This document shows positions 14,889 through 21,876 of a stretch of 21,876 nt of DNA, piece by piece. The DNA is from Rhodospirillaceae bacterium (GTDB taxonomy: Bacteria; Pseudomonadota; Alphaproteobacteria; MPNO01; UBA2964): contig PATI01000043.1 in the NCBI GenBank assembly GCA_002712335.1, positions 4,871 through 26,746 on the forward strand. The letters run 5' to 3'. The stretch's first letter is position 1. Each line of letters opens with the position of its first letter. Made by a program: the position numbers and the translations under genes. Under the pieces are notes generated by a model. That model was not told where the DNA came from and searched no databases. It saw only the letters and a list, made by a program, of their open reading frames with translations.

Positions 14889-16874
14889 ATGACCACGATT
14901 AGAAAACGGAACCTAGAAAATAAAAAGGGTTATTCCGCTAAAGATATAGAGGTACTAGAAGGGCTCGAACCAGTAAGACACAGGCCTGCCATGTATATCG
15001 GAGGAAGTGACGAACGTGCGATGCACCACCTCGCAGCCGAATTACTAGATAACGCAATGGATGAAGCCGTTGCTGGACACGCAAATAAAATTCGATTCTC
15101 ATTAGAAGCTGATGGAACTATTTCAGTCCAAGACAATGGAAGGGGTATTCCGGTTGACCCACATCCTAAGTTCAAGGACAAATCGGCTCTCGAGGTAGTG
15201 ATGACTACTTTGCATTCTGGAGGAAAATTCAGCAATAAAGTCTATGACACCTCGGGCGGACTGCATGGTGTTGGACTATCGGTAGTCAACGCACTCTCAG
15301 AGACTATGAAAGTAGAGGTTGCTAGAGACAAGGTGCTTTTTGTTCAAGAGTTTGCAAGGGGAATACCCGTTACAAAACTTATAAACAAAGGAACTGTTCG
15401 TCGACGAGGTACAAATATAGTTTTCCGTCCAGATACTAAAATATTTGGATCAAAGTCGCAATTTAGAGCAAACACGCTTTACAAGATGGCACGATCAAAA
15501 GCATACCTATACAAGGGTGTGGAAATTAATTGGTCTTGTTCAGAAGCGCTGATTACAAATAAGGATAAGACACCAGAGACGGAAATATTACATTTCCCTC
15601 GCGGTTTATCAGATTATTTAGGATCTCGTTTGGATGGTAGGGCAACAATATTAGCAAATTTCTTCCATGGCGAGGGCAAGCTTAATAGCCAGGCAGGGAG
15701 GGTGGAGTGGGCACTTGCATGGCCCGAAGATGGGGATGGCTCACTAGACTCTTACTGTAACACAATACCAACCCCTGAAGGCGGTACACATGAAGCAGGA
15801 CTTAGAGCCGCACTGACGAAAGGTCTTAAAAATTACGCTCAGCTAGCCGGCAATAAAAGAGGAAATATTATAAATAGTGATGATATCATCGGGGGAGCCT
15901 GGGGAGTTCTTTCAGTATTTATTCCAAACCCAGAATTTCAAGGACAAACAAAAGAAAAACTTACGACGGCCAATGTTTCCCGGAACGTGGAAACCACTCT
16001 TAAGGACCATTTTGACCACTTCCTGTCAGGCGATCCCGCGGCCGCCAATATATTATTAGAACGTGTCTTAGAAAGAGCAGAGGAAAGGTTAAAGCGACGG
16101 CAGGCTAAGGAAACTGCAAGAAAAACTGCAACGAGAAAGCTCCGACTACCAGGAAAACTGTCTGACTGCTCGCAAAAGTCATCAAAAGGAACTGAAATTT
16201 TCCTAGTAGAGGGGGATTCTGCTGGAGGCTCTGCAAAGTCGGCCCGTAATCGAAATACCCAGGCTATACTTCCTTTACGGGGAAAAATACTCAACGTTGC
16301 AAGTGCTTCAGCAGAGAAACTTCGCGCCAATCAAGAACTAGCAGATATAATTCAGGCTCTCGGTTGCGGAATAGGTACAAGTTATGATGAAACGAAATTG
16401 CGTTACGAACGTGTTATTATTATGACCGACGCAGATGTTGATGGTGCACATATTGCATCCCTTCTCATGACATTTTTCTTTCAAGAAATGAAAAAGTTAA
16501 TAGAAAACGGACACTTGTTTCTCGCAGTTCCGCCGTTATACAGAATTAGCCAAGGCTCAATTACAATGTATGCTCAAGATGACGCACATCGTGAAGATTT
16601 AATAAAAGAAAATTTCAACGGACGAGGCAAAGTTGAAGTAAGTCGTTTCAAAGGATTAGGCGAAATGCCCGCACAACAGCTAAAGGAAACAACTATGGAC
16701 CCGAATAAACGTAAGTTGGTTCGGGTAATCGTCCCGCCCCCTTCGCACCAATCAGATCCGAGGGAAACTGGTGATACAGAATCCTTAGTAGAAGATTTAA
16801 TGGGTAGAAAACCAGAGAAACGCCTTGCCTTTATCCAAAATAATGCACAATACATAAAACAGCTGGACATCTAA
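14889..16874 (+). CDS. parE: DNA topoisomerase IV subunit B
   Basis: A 661-aa GHKL-type ATPase subunit of topoisomerase IV, which with ParC separates linked daughter chromosomes. Motifs from the ATG at 14889 are ELLDNAMDEA (residues 51-60; catalytic Glu51, Mg-binding Asn55), the ATP-lid motif QDNGRGIP (81-88), and SGGLHGVGLSVVNALS. The TOPRIM domain follows, with FLVEGDSAGGSA, PLRGKILNVASA and the metal-binding DADVDG. The length and the PLRGKILNVASA motif fit ParE rather than GyrB (about 800 aa). The frame is open upstream to a TTG at 14814, but the 25 extra residues lack family likeness and lie in the promoter region, so 14889 was chosen. parC is not in the window. Confidence 0.94.
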   Translation: MTTIRKRNLENKKGYSAKDIEVLEGLEPVRHRPAMYIGGSDERAMHHLAAELLDNAMDEAVAGHANKIRFSLEADGTISVQDNGRGIPVDPHPKFKDKSALEVVMTTLHSGGKFSNKVYDTSGGLHGVGLSVVNALSETMKVEVARDKVLFVQEFARGIPVTKLINKGTVRRRGTNIVFRPDTKIFGSKSQFRANTLYKMARSKAYLYKGVEINWSCSEALITNKDKTPETEILHFPRGLSDYLGSRLDGRATILANFFHGEGKLNSQAGRVEWALAWPEDGDGSLDSYCNTIPTPEGGTHEAGLRAALTKGLKNYAQLAGNKRGNIINSDDIIGGAWGVLSVFIPNPEFQGQTKEKLTTANVSRNVETTLKDHFDHFLSGDPAAANILLERVLERAEERLKRRQAKETARKTATRKLRLPGKLSDCSQKSSKGTEIFLVEGDSAGGSAKSARNRNTQAILPLRGKILNVASASAEKLRANQELADIIQALGCGIGTSYDETKLRYERVIIMTDADVDGAHIASLLMTFFFQEMKKLIENGHLFLAVPPLYRISQGSITMYAQDDAHREDLIKENFNGRGKVEVSRFKGLGEMPAQQLKETTMDPNKRKLVRVIVPPPSHQSDPRETGDTESLVEDLMGRKPEKRLAFIQNNAQYIKQLDI

Positions 16875-16908
16875 ACTATCAAATATAACTACTTATTAAA
16901 TAATATTT

Positions 16909-17754
16909 TTAGCCCAGCCGCCACGCTGTTTGGTTTCCGCATTCTATGGATTTTGCTCGGTAGAGTTCTACCGCTTTTTCTTGCCTTTCGATAGTGTCAG
17001 GATCATCAAATGCAACTGGTGGCTTTTCATCAGGAAGAAAATTCCCAAAGATATCTTCGCCGCGAACAAGCATTGCCGTAGCCTTTAATTTAGTAGTTTG
17101 CTGGACATGTGTAGGGACATAACCAGCTGATAATCCCATTCGCCGGTCCGCCCCATTGTTTGGCTTGGAACTATGCACTAAACACACATGGTGGATGGAC
17201 ATTTCCCCGGGCTTCAAATGCAAAGAAACAGCTTCACTTTTGTCAAACTCGTAAAGTGTATTTTGTCCACTTGCCAATAGGTTAGTCTCACTGCGCTCTG
17301 TATATTCAACTGGGAAGCTTCCACCTTTATGGGAACCGGGTATAACCTGAATGCACCCTGAAACTTCATCTACCGGGGTGAGGGCCACCCAAGCACTCAA
17401 GAGTTCCCAAGGGTCCATTCCATAGTAAGTTGCGTCTTGATGCCAACTTACATAGGAACCGGATTCTGGTTCTTTAAACCACAATCCATGTTGATAGCAC
17501 AAGATGTTTTCACCGATGAGATCCTCAACAACATCCAAAATTTTTGGATTAACAACAAGATCATAAGCCCACGGAAACCTTAAAAATGCCTTCGTTTTTT
17601 GTGTGCCATGAATGGGTTTACCTTGAGATGATTCGAATGCTTCAATTTCACGCCTAAGTGACAAGGCATCCTCTTCAGACATAACCCGGATCGGGGAAAT
17701 AAATCCTTCATTTTTATATTGATCGACTTGAGATTTTGTTAAAATTTTAGTCAT
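16909..17754 (-). CDS. Phytanoyl-CoA dioxygenase (PhyH) family protein
   Basis: A 281-aa non-haem Fe(II)/2-oxoglutarate-dependent oxygenase. The iron-binding triad is visible: His105 and Asp107 in WHQDATYY, and His194 in LVHSSKPN, followed by Arg204/Arg205 that would hold 2-oxoglutarate. The segment SAWVALTPVDEVSGCIQVIPG (residues 120-140) is a standard PhyH landmark. Family members hydroxylate lipids, small metabolites or antibiotics, so the substrate cannot be named here. The gene is convergent with parE (34 bases between) and divergent from the helicase, with no operon partner. The ATG at 17754 lacks a clear ribosome-binding site. Confidence 0.9.
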   Translation of the reverse strand: MTKILTKSQVDQYKNEGFISPIRVMSEEDALSLRREIEAFESSQGKPIHGTQKTKAFLRFPWAYDLVVNPKILDVVEDLIGENILCYQHGLWFKEPESGSYVSWHQDATYYGMDPWELLSAWVALTPVDEVSGCIQVIPGSHKGGSFPVEYTERSETNLLASGQNTLYEFDKSEAVSLHLKPGEMSIHHVCLVHSSKPNNGADRRMGLSAGYVPTHVQQTTKLKATAMLVRGEDIFGNFLPDEKPPVAFDDPDTIERQEKAVELYRAKSIECGNQTAWRLG

Positions 17755-17897
17755 TAAAATATCAAAATAGTTTGCAATTCTATTCTAGCATAATTTAAAA
17801 AATTTAGAATATCTCATTACGGTGTTTGACTTCTCACTAATTTAGCCCCAAATAGGTGCCACGTTAAATATTATTTAAGATAAAACCAAAATTTTAT

Positions 17898-19229
17898 ATG
17901 ACTTTTGATGATCTCGGACTTAGCTCCAAAGTACTTATTGCTATAAAAGAAGCCGGCTATAAGATTCCGACGCCAATACAAGAACAGGCCATTCCTTTCG
18001 TTTTAATGGGACGTGATGTTTTGGGGTGCGCCCAAACTGGAACCGGTAAAACGGCGTCTTTCACTTTGCCGATGATTGAAATACTTGCTTCGGGTCGTAG
18101 TAGAGCTCGAATGGCACGCTCTCTTATTCTTACGCCAACCCGCGAATTAGCTACCCAAATAGCCGAAAATTTCGAAATTTATGGTAAATATCACAAGCTT
18201 TCAATGGCACTACTTATTGGAGGAGTGTCCTTCGAAGAACAAACCTCGAAACTCGATAGAGGTGTCGATGTTTTAATCGCTACACCGGGTCGGCTCCTTG
18301 ATCATTTTGAGCGTGGACGAATACTCCTCACGGATATTAAAGTCCTAGTTATTGATGAAGCGGACAGAATGATGGATATGGGCTTTATGCCCGACGTAAC
18401 AAAAATAGTCAGTTTACTACCACCAATCAGACAAACTCTTTTCTTCTCGGCCACCATTCCAATAGAAATTCGAAAATTAGCCGAAAAATTTCTAATTAAT
18501 CCTAAAAAAATCACTGTTAGCCCTAAAGTAGCCACAGCCGAAACAGTTGATCAATACCTAACAATTGTTCCGGATAAAGATTATGTAAAACGGCATACAT
18601 TGAGAAAAATAATCAATTCGGAAGATATAGAAAATGCGATTATTTTTTGTAACCGTAAAAAAGATGTGGATACCCTAGATCGATCATTAAGAAAGCACGG
18701 CTTCAACTCCAATACCTTGCATGGCAACATGTCCCAACCTGCCCGCTTGGAAACTTTGGAAACATTTAAGAAAGGCGAAACAAAGTTTCTCGTAGCAAGT
18801 GACGTGGCGGCCCGTGGACTGGATATTCCAAAAGTCTCACATGTATTCAATTTTGACGTTCCCTCGCATGCAGAGGATTATATACACCGTATCGGCCGCA
18901 CCGGAAGAGCGGGTCGTAAAGGACGCGCTCTAACAATCGGAACAGATAAGGACGAAAAATACCTAGATGCAGTGTACAAGTTAATTGGTAAGAAAATTCC
19001 AATATTATCATTTGAAGGTAAATTGGAATTTGACTCTGACTCTCCTGAAAAAAGGAATACCCGAAAAAAAACAAAACGAGCCAACGCCAATGAAATTACT
19101 AATAGTGCTCGCAGAAAAAATTCTATTCCTGAACAAAACAACAATATCAAAAAAACTAATATCATCGGAATGGGGTCACACATACCCAATTTTATGTTAA
19201 GATCTGTTGCCAAAAATAAATCTGAGTAA
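17898..19229 (+). CDS. DEAD-box ATP-dependent RNA helicase, RhlE-like
   Basis: A 443-aa RNA helicase with all core motifs: Q motif (PTPIQ, residues 24-28), Walker A AQTGTGKT (45-52), PTRELA (80-85), TPGR (129-132), DEAD (153-156) and SAT (184-186). ARGLD and HRIGRTGRAGR lie in the second RecA domain. The C-terminal tail after about residue 370 is rich in Lys, Asn and Arg, an RNA-binding extension like that of RhlE/SrmB-type proteins that act in ribosome assembly or mRNA decay, often in the cold. The short 5' leader has no strong ribosome-binding site. A small Lrp-domain gene starts 4 bases after the stop codon. Confidence 0.93.
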   Translation: MTFDDLGLSSKVLIAIKEAGYKIPTPIQEQAIPFVLMGRDVLGCAQTGTGKTASFTLPMIEILASGRSRARMARSLILTPTRELATQIAENFEIYGKYHKLSMALLIGGVSFEEQTSKLDRGVDVLIATPGRLLDHFERGRILLTDIKVLVIDEADRMMDMGFMPDVTKIVSLLPPIRQTLFFSATIPIEIRKLAEKFLINPKKITVSPKVATAETVDQYLTIVPDKDYVKRHTLRKIINSEDIENAIIFCNRKKDVDTLDRSLRKHGFNSNTLHGNMSQPARLETLETFKKGETKFLVASDVAARGLDIPKVSHVFNFDVPSHAEDYIHRIGRTGRAGRKGRALTIGTDKDEKYLDAVYKLIGKKIPILSFEGKLEFDSDSPEKRNTRKKTKRANANEITNSARRKNSIPEQNNNIKKTNIIGMGSHIPNFMLRSVAKNKSE

Positions 19230-19233
19230 AATC

Positions 19234-19476
19234 ATGCAAACAATATTTATATTTTGTAAATGTGAACTAGGTACGGCTTACAACGTAGCTGATGAAGCTA
19301 TTCTTGGTGTTGAAAGTATATCAGAAATTCATTCCATTTCAGGTGAGCATGACTTACTAATAAAGGCTTACCTTTCAGACAACACTGATATCGGTCACTT
19401 TGTGACAGATAAAATTCAAACTTTACCAGGAATCAAGGAGACTTTTACGCTTATCGGTTTTAAAGCGTTTTCATAA
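19234..19476 (+). CDS. Stand-alone Lrp/AsnC ligand-binding domain protein
   Basis: An 80-aa protein made only of the RAM/Lrp effector domain, with no DNA-binding helix-turn-helix. MQTIFIFCKCELGTAY opens the domain, followed by SGEHDLLIKAYL and the final strand GIKETFTLIGFKAF, a pattern seen in short single-domain members common in alphaproteobacteria. The ATG at 19234 lies 4 bases after the helicase stop. A TTG at 19207 would add nine residues, overlap the helicase end and carry no family likeness. Such proteins may bind amino acids or small effectors and pair with full-length Lrp regulators, but the role of this one is unknown. It is co-transcribed with the helicase gene and convergent with sufA. 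Confidence 0.85.
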   Translation: MQTIFIFCKCELGTAYNVADEAILGVESISEIHSISGEHDLLIKAYLSDNTDIGHFVTDKIQTLPGIKETFTLIGFKAFS

Positions 19477-19577
19477 ATTGAGGGGGATTTAGTTCTGACC
19501 TCAGGCAGTGACATTAAATAAATTCTTTAAAAGAAAAGTGATTTTAATTTTCAAAAATAATAGGAGTTAACACAAGC

Positions 19578-19937
19578 TCAAACGCTGAAAGACTCTCCAC
19601 AACCACAACGACCTGATTCATTAGGGTTTCGGAATACGAAACTAGAACCCATTTTTTCTTCAACAAAATCCATCTCAGTGCCAACAAGGTATATTACAGC
19701 CATTGGATCGATCAAAAGCTGAACATCCCCAAAATCAATGATTTCATCCGCGGCAGATTTTTCATTAACAAAGTCCATAGCATAGGTAAGCCCGTTACAA
19801 CCACCTTCATTTACACCCAGCCGTATTCCTACTGCATCGGGATTATGGGTTTTTAAAAGTTTCCGAAGCTGTGCAACCGCAGATTTGGTTACCCTCAATA
19901 CTGAGGGCTTTTCTTGAAAATTTTTGTCGCTTTCCAA
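19578..19937 (-). CDS. sufA: A-type iron-sulfur carrier SufA/ErpA-like
   Basis: A 119-aa HesB/IscA-family carrier that passes Fe-S clusters to target proteins. The three cluster-binding cysteines are in place: Cys47 in GGCNGLTY, and Cys111 and Cys113 in GRCGCGESF. The start is TTG at 19937. It is supported by a GAGGG ribosome-binding site that overlaps the stop of the preceding sufT gene, 10 bases away, which implies translational coupling. It is the last gene of the SUF cluster in this window. SufA is preferred over ErpA or IscA because of its position behind sufT; the sequence alone does not separate them. Confidence 0.9.
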   Translation of the reverse strand: MESDKNFQEKPSVLRVTKSAVAQLRKLLKTHNPDAVGIRLGVNEGGCNGLTYAMDFVNEKSAADEIIDFGDVQLLIDPMAVIYLVGTEMDFVEEKMGSSFVFRNPNESGRCGCGESFSV

Positions 19938-19947
19938 TTAATTACCC

Positions 19948-20451
19948 TCACATAAATCCAAGCTCAAGTTTTGCAGCCTCACTCATTCGATCAGGACTCC
20001 AAGCCGGTTCCCAAACTAATTCAACGCTGACACCGCCAATCTCTTCGACTTCCTTAACAGCCCGCTCAACATCGCCTGGAAGGCTACCGGCAACCGGACA
20101 AGCAGGAGAGGTCAAAGTCATATCAATATGAACGTCTTTCATTCCATTTATATCAATATTATAAATAAGACCTAACTCATAGATATTAACAGGTATTTCC
20201 GGATCAAAAACGGTAGAAATGGCCTCTATCACTTTGTTCTCGAAAAGTTGAGGTGTAATTTCCGCACCTAATTGGTATTCATCATTTTGATCAATTTCAG
20301 ACATGCCAGATTCTATTGATTCGCGATTTTTATCATCCGCATTTCTCTGGCCGTGCTGAAGAGAACCTACCGGTACAGCCGTGCTTTTTTCTTCGCCCCC
20401 CATTTCAAGCGAGGCTTCAGATTCCGTTGATTTTTCATTTTTAGAAAACAT
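19948..20451 (-). CDS. sufT: SUF-associated MIP18-family protein SufT
   Basis: A 167-aa protein with a DUF59/MIP18 domain at about residues 68-165. Its signatures are DPEIPVNIYELGLIYNID (83-100) and the active-site-like TSPACP with Cys118 (114-119). The C-terminal W-PAWSPDRMSEAAKLELG matches SufT. SufT proteins help mature Fe-S proteins. The first 67 residues form a hydrophilic, acidic, Ser/Glu/Lys-rich extension that looks disordered. No in-frame later start (Met17, Met50) has a better ribosome-binding site, so 20451 was kept, with doubt. It lies 11 bases after sufU and 10 before sufA. Confidence 0.88.
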   Translation of the reverse strand: MFSKNEKSTESEASLEMGGEEKSTAVPVGSLQHGQRNADDKNRESIESGMSEIDQNDEYQLGAEITPQLFENKVIEAISTVFDPEIPVNIYELGLIYNIDINGMKDVHIDMTLTSPACPVAGSLPGDVERAVKEVEEIGGVSVELVWEPAWSPDRMSEAAKLELGFM

Positions 20452-20462
20452 ATTGTAATCAC

Positions 20463-20909
20463 TTATTCTGTTTTCACTTCTTCATCTGATTCTTCAATGG
20501 CAGCAACCATTGCGTGCCATGGCAAAGTCGCACACTTAATCCTAGTGGGGAAATCCTTAACACCAGATAGTGTTTCAAGTTCCTCAAGATCATTTACCTT
20601 ATAACATTGTCCAGTGACAAGTGAGGTAAATTTTTCAAATAAAATCTTTGCTTCGTCAATAGATTTACCTTTGACCATTTCAGTCATCATCGAGGCTGAC
20701 GCAATTGAAATCGCACAACCGCGTGCATCAAACTTCGCTTCTCCAATTACATTACCTACAAGTTTTAAAAAAATCGTTACTTTATCACCACAAAGAGGAT
20801 TGGTACCATTTGCTTTCCTATCATACTCCTCAAGTAGACCAAAATTTTTTGGGTTTCGGCTATGATCGAGTATAATTTCTTGATAGAGATCCTTGAGAGA
20901 GGAGCTCAT
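20463..20909 (-). CDS. sufU: SufU-type Fe-S scaffold/sulfur-transfer protein
   Basis: A 148-aa SufU/NifU-N family protein. Conserved ligands are Cys40 and Asp42 in NPLCGD, Cys65 in RGCAIS, and Cys126 in RIKCATLPWH. The 60 residues between Cys65 and Cys126 include the roughly 20-residue insertion that distinguishes SufU from IscU. SufU takes sulfur from the cysteine desulfurase SufS in a zinc-dependent way, a role SufE plays in gammaproteobacteria. The ATG overlaps the stop of sufS by one base (TAATG), a strong sign of coupled expression. The C-terminus ends in an acidic run (EESDEEVKTE). Confidence 0.94.
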   Translation of the reverse strand: MSSSLKDLYQEIILDHSRNPKNFGLLEEYDRKANGTNPLCGDKVTIFLKLVGNVIGEAKFDARGCAISIASASMMTEMVKGKSIDEAKILFEKFTSLVTGQCYKVNDLEELETLSGVKDFPTRIKCATLPWHAMVAAIEESDEEVKTE

Positions 20910-21876
20910 TATCCAAAAATCTCCTTAACACGCTCTAATGCGGCTACTAAGGCATCAATATCACTCCTGTTATTGTACAAACCTAGCGAGGCCCTTACCG
21001 TTGAAGCAATATCAAAATAATCCATAACGGGCTGAGCGCAATGGTGCCCAGTCCGAACAGCAATACCCTCTCTATCGAGGATCGTACCGACGTCATGTGG
21101 GTGCACCCCAGTTAAGTTAAAGGACAAAATAGCCGCTTTTTCTGGTGCTTGACCGACAATTTCCAAACTATCAATGCCTTTAAGTTTGTTTGTTCCATAC
21201 TTAAGTATGTCGTTTTCGTGAGCTGCAATATTATCTAGTCCAACAGCAGTAATATAATTAACGGCGGCTCCCATACCAATAACTCCGGCTATATGTGGCG
21301 TACCCGCTTCAAATTTAAAAGGTAAATCTGCATATGTAGTTTTATCGAAAGTAACTACATCAATCATTTCTCCTCCACCCTGATAGGGGGGCATTGCTTC
21401 AAGCAACTTCTCTTTCCCATAAAGGATTCCAATGCCACTCGGACCATAAATCTTATGACCCGATAAAACATAGAAATCGGCATCGAGAGACCTAACATCT
21501 ATCTTCATATGAGGGGCCGCCTGACAGCCATCCACTAAAACTTTAGCTCCCCTTTCATGAGCCAGCCTGATTAATTCCGTTACTGGAAGTATAGTCCCAA
21601 GAGCATTCGAGACATGGGTAACGGCGACGAACTTTGTTTTATCGCTTAAGAGGTTTGAGTAAGTATCCATGTCCAACACACCATCTCTATCAATGGGCAC
21701 GACCTTTAAAGACGCACCCACTTCCTCAGCGATCAATTGCCAAGGTACTATATTAGAATGATGCTCTAACATTGTTAAAATTATTTCATCACCTGCCGAA
21801 AGGTTTCGACGACCCCAACTAGAAGCTATTAAATTTATTCCTTCGGTAGCACCTCGAACAAAGATTATTTCACGTA
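20909..21876 (-). CDS. sufS: Cysteine desulfurase SufS, C-terminal part; 5' end outside window
   Basis: The frame is open to the window edge, so the start lies beyond 21876. About 322 residues of a protein usually about 405-415 aa long are present. A preceding ATG at 21772 is internal: the translation upstream of it (REIIFVRGATEGINLIA) still matches SufS. Motifs are LEHHSNIVPWQ, the PLP-binding lysine in LSGHKIYGPSGIG, and the catalytic Cys in VRTGHHCAQPVMD. The enzyme removes sulfur from cysteine and hands it to SufU. By comparison with other genomes, sufBCD would be expected upstream, outside this window. Confidence 0.94.
   Translation of the reverse strand, partial: REIIFVRGATEGINLIASSWGRRNLSAGDEIILTMLEHHSNIVPWQLIAEEVGASLKVVPIDRDGVLDMDTYSNLLSDKTKFVAVTHVSNALGTILPVTELIRLAHERGAKVLVDGCQAAPHMKIDVRSLDADFYVLSGHKIYGPSGIGILYGKEKLLEAMPPYQGGGEMIDVVTFDKTTYADLPFKFEAGTPHIAGVIGMGAAVNYITAVGLDNIAAHENDILKYGTNKLKGIDSLEIVGQAPEKAAILSFNLTGVHPHDVGTILDREGIAVRTGHHCAQPVMDYFDIASTVRASLGLYNNRSDIDALVAALERVKEIFG

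Noticed and set aside
18878..19213. Minus-strand frame opposite the helicase C-terminus
   Set aside because: Its antisense lies in low-complexity Lys/Asn codons, which give long chance frames; no ribosome-binding site or motif.
19480..19520. TGAGG/CCTCA stem after the Lrp-domain gene as a terminator
   Set aside because: Only 5 bp with a 15-base loop and no T-run directly after it.

Overview
The window is chromosomal DNA of an AT-rich (about 40% G+C by eye) Gram-negative bacterium, most likely an alphaproteobacterium, possibly a marine or aquatic lineage. The clues are the alphaproteobacterial-type ParE, the glnB-glnA pair, a SUF cluster ordered sufS-sufU-sufT-sufA, a free-standing Lrp/AsnC ligand-binding protein, and many PotABCD-like and amino-acid ABC importer genes. 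Phylogeny was not computed, so this placement is an inference.

Region 1 (1-10392, plus strand) is a nitrogen-scavenging block. It opens with the 3' end of hyuA and a complete hyuB, the two subunits of a hydantoinase/oxoprolinase-type enzyme. A 439-base AT-rich gap follows. It holds a clear sigma-54 (-24/-12) promoter at 2990-3006 and, further upstream, an 11-bp inverted repeat. The promoter faces a run of eight genes: a polar-amino-acid-type binding protein (3055), a Tat-exported PotD-like binding protein (3889), PotB- and PotC-like permeases (5270, 6114), an Asp/Glu/hydantoin racemase (6964), a PotA-like ATPase (7773) and two HisM/GlnP-type permeases (9019, 9694). The parts of two importers are thus nested in one transcription unit with only one ATPase. 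A stem-loop at 5225-5252, between the PotD-like gene and its permease genes, probably sets their relative expression.

Region 2 (10463-11770, minus strand) has tRNA-His(GTG), with its own sigma-70-like promoter overlapping the end of the gene before it, and a class I/II aminotransferase.

Region 3 (11963-13906, plus strand) is the nitrogen-control pair glnB (PII) and glnA (glutamine synthetase). A second sigma-54 promoter, nearly identical to the first, precedes it, and a strong intrinsic terminator follows. The shared promoter type suggests that the transport block and ammonia assimilation are switched on together under nitrogen limitation.

Region 4 (13962-19476) is housekeeping: two convergent hotdog thioesterases, parE, a phytanoyl-CoA dioxygenase-family oxygenase, a RhlE-like DEAD-box helicase and a small Lrp-type effector-domain protein.

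Region 5 (19578-21876, minus strand) is the 3' part of a SUF iron-sulfur operon: sufS (cut by the window edge), sufU, sufT and sufA, tightly packed. At least four genes appear to start with TTG.
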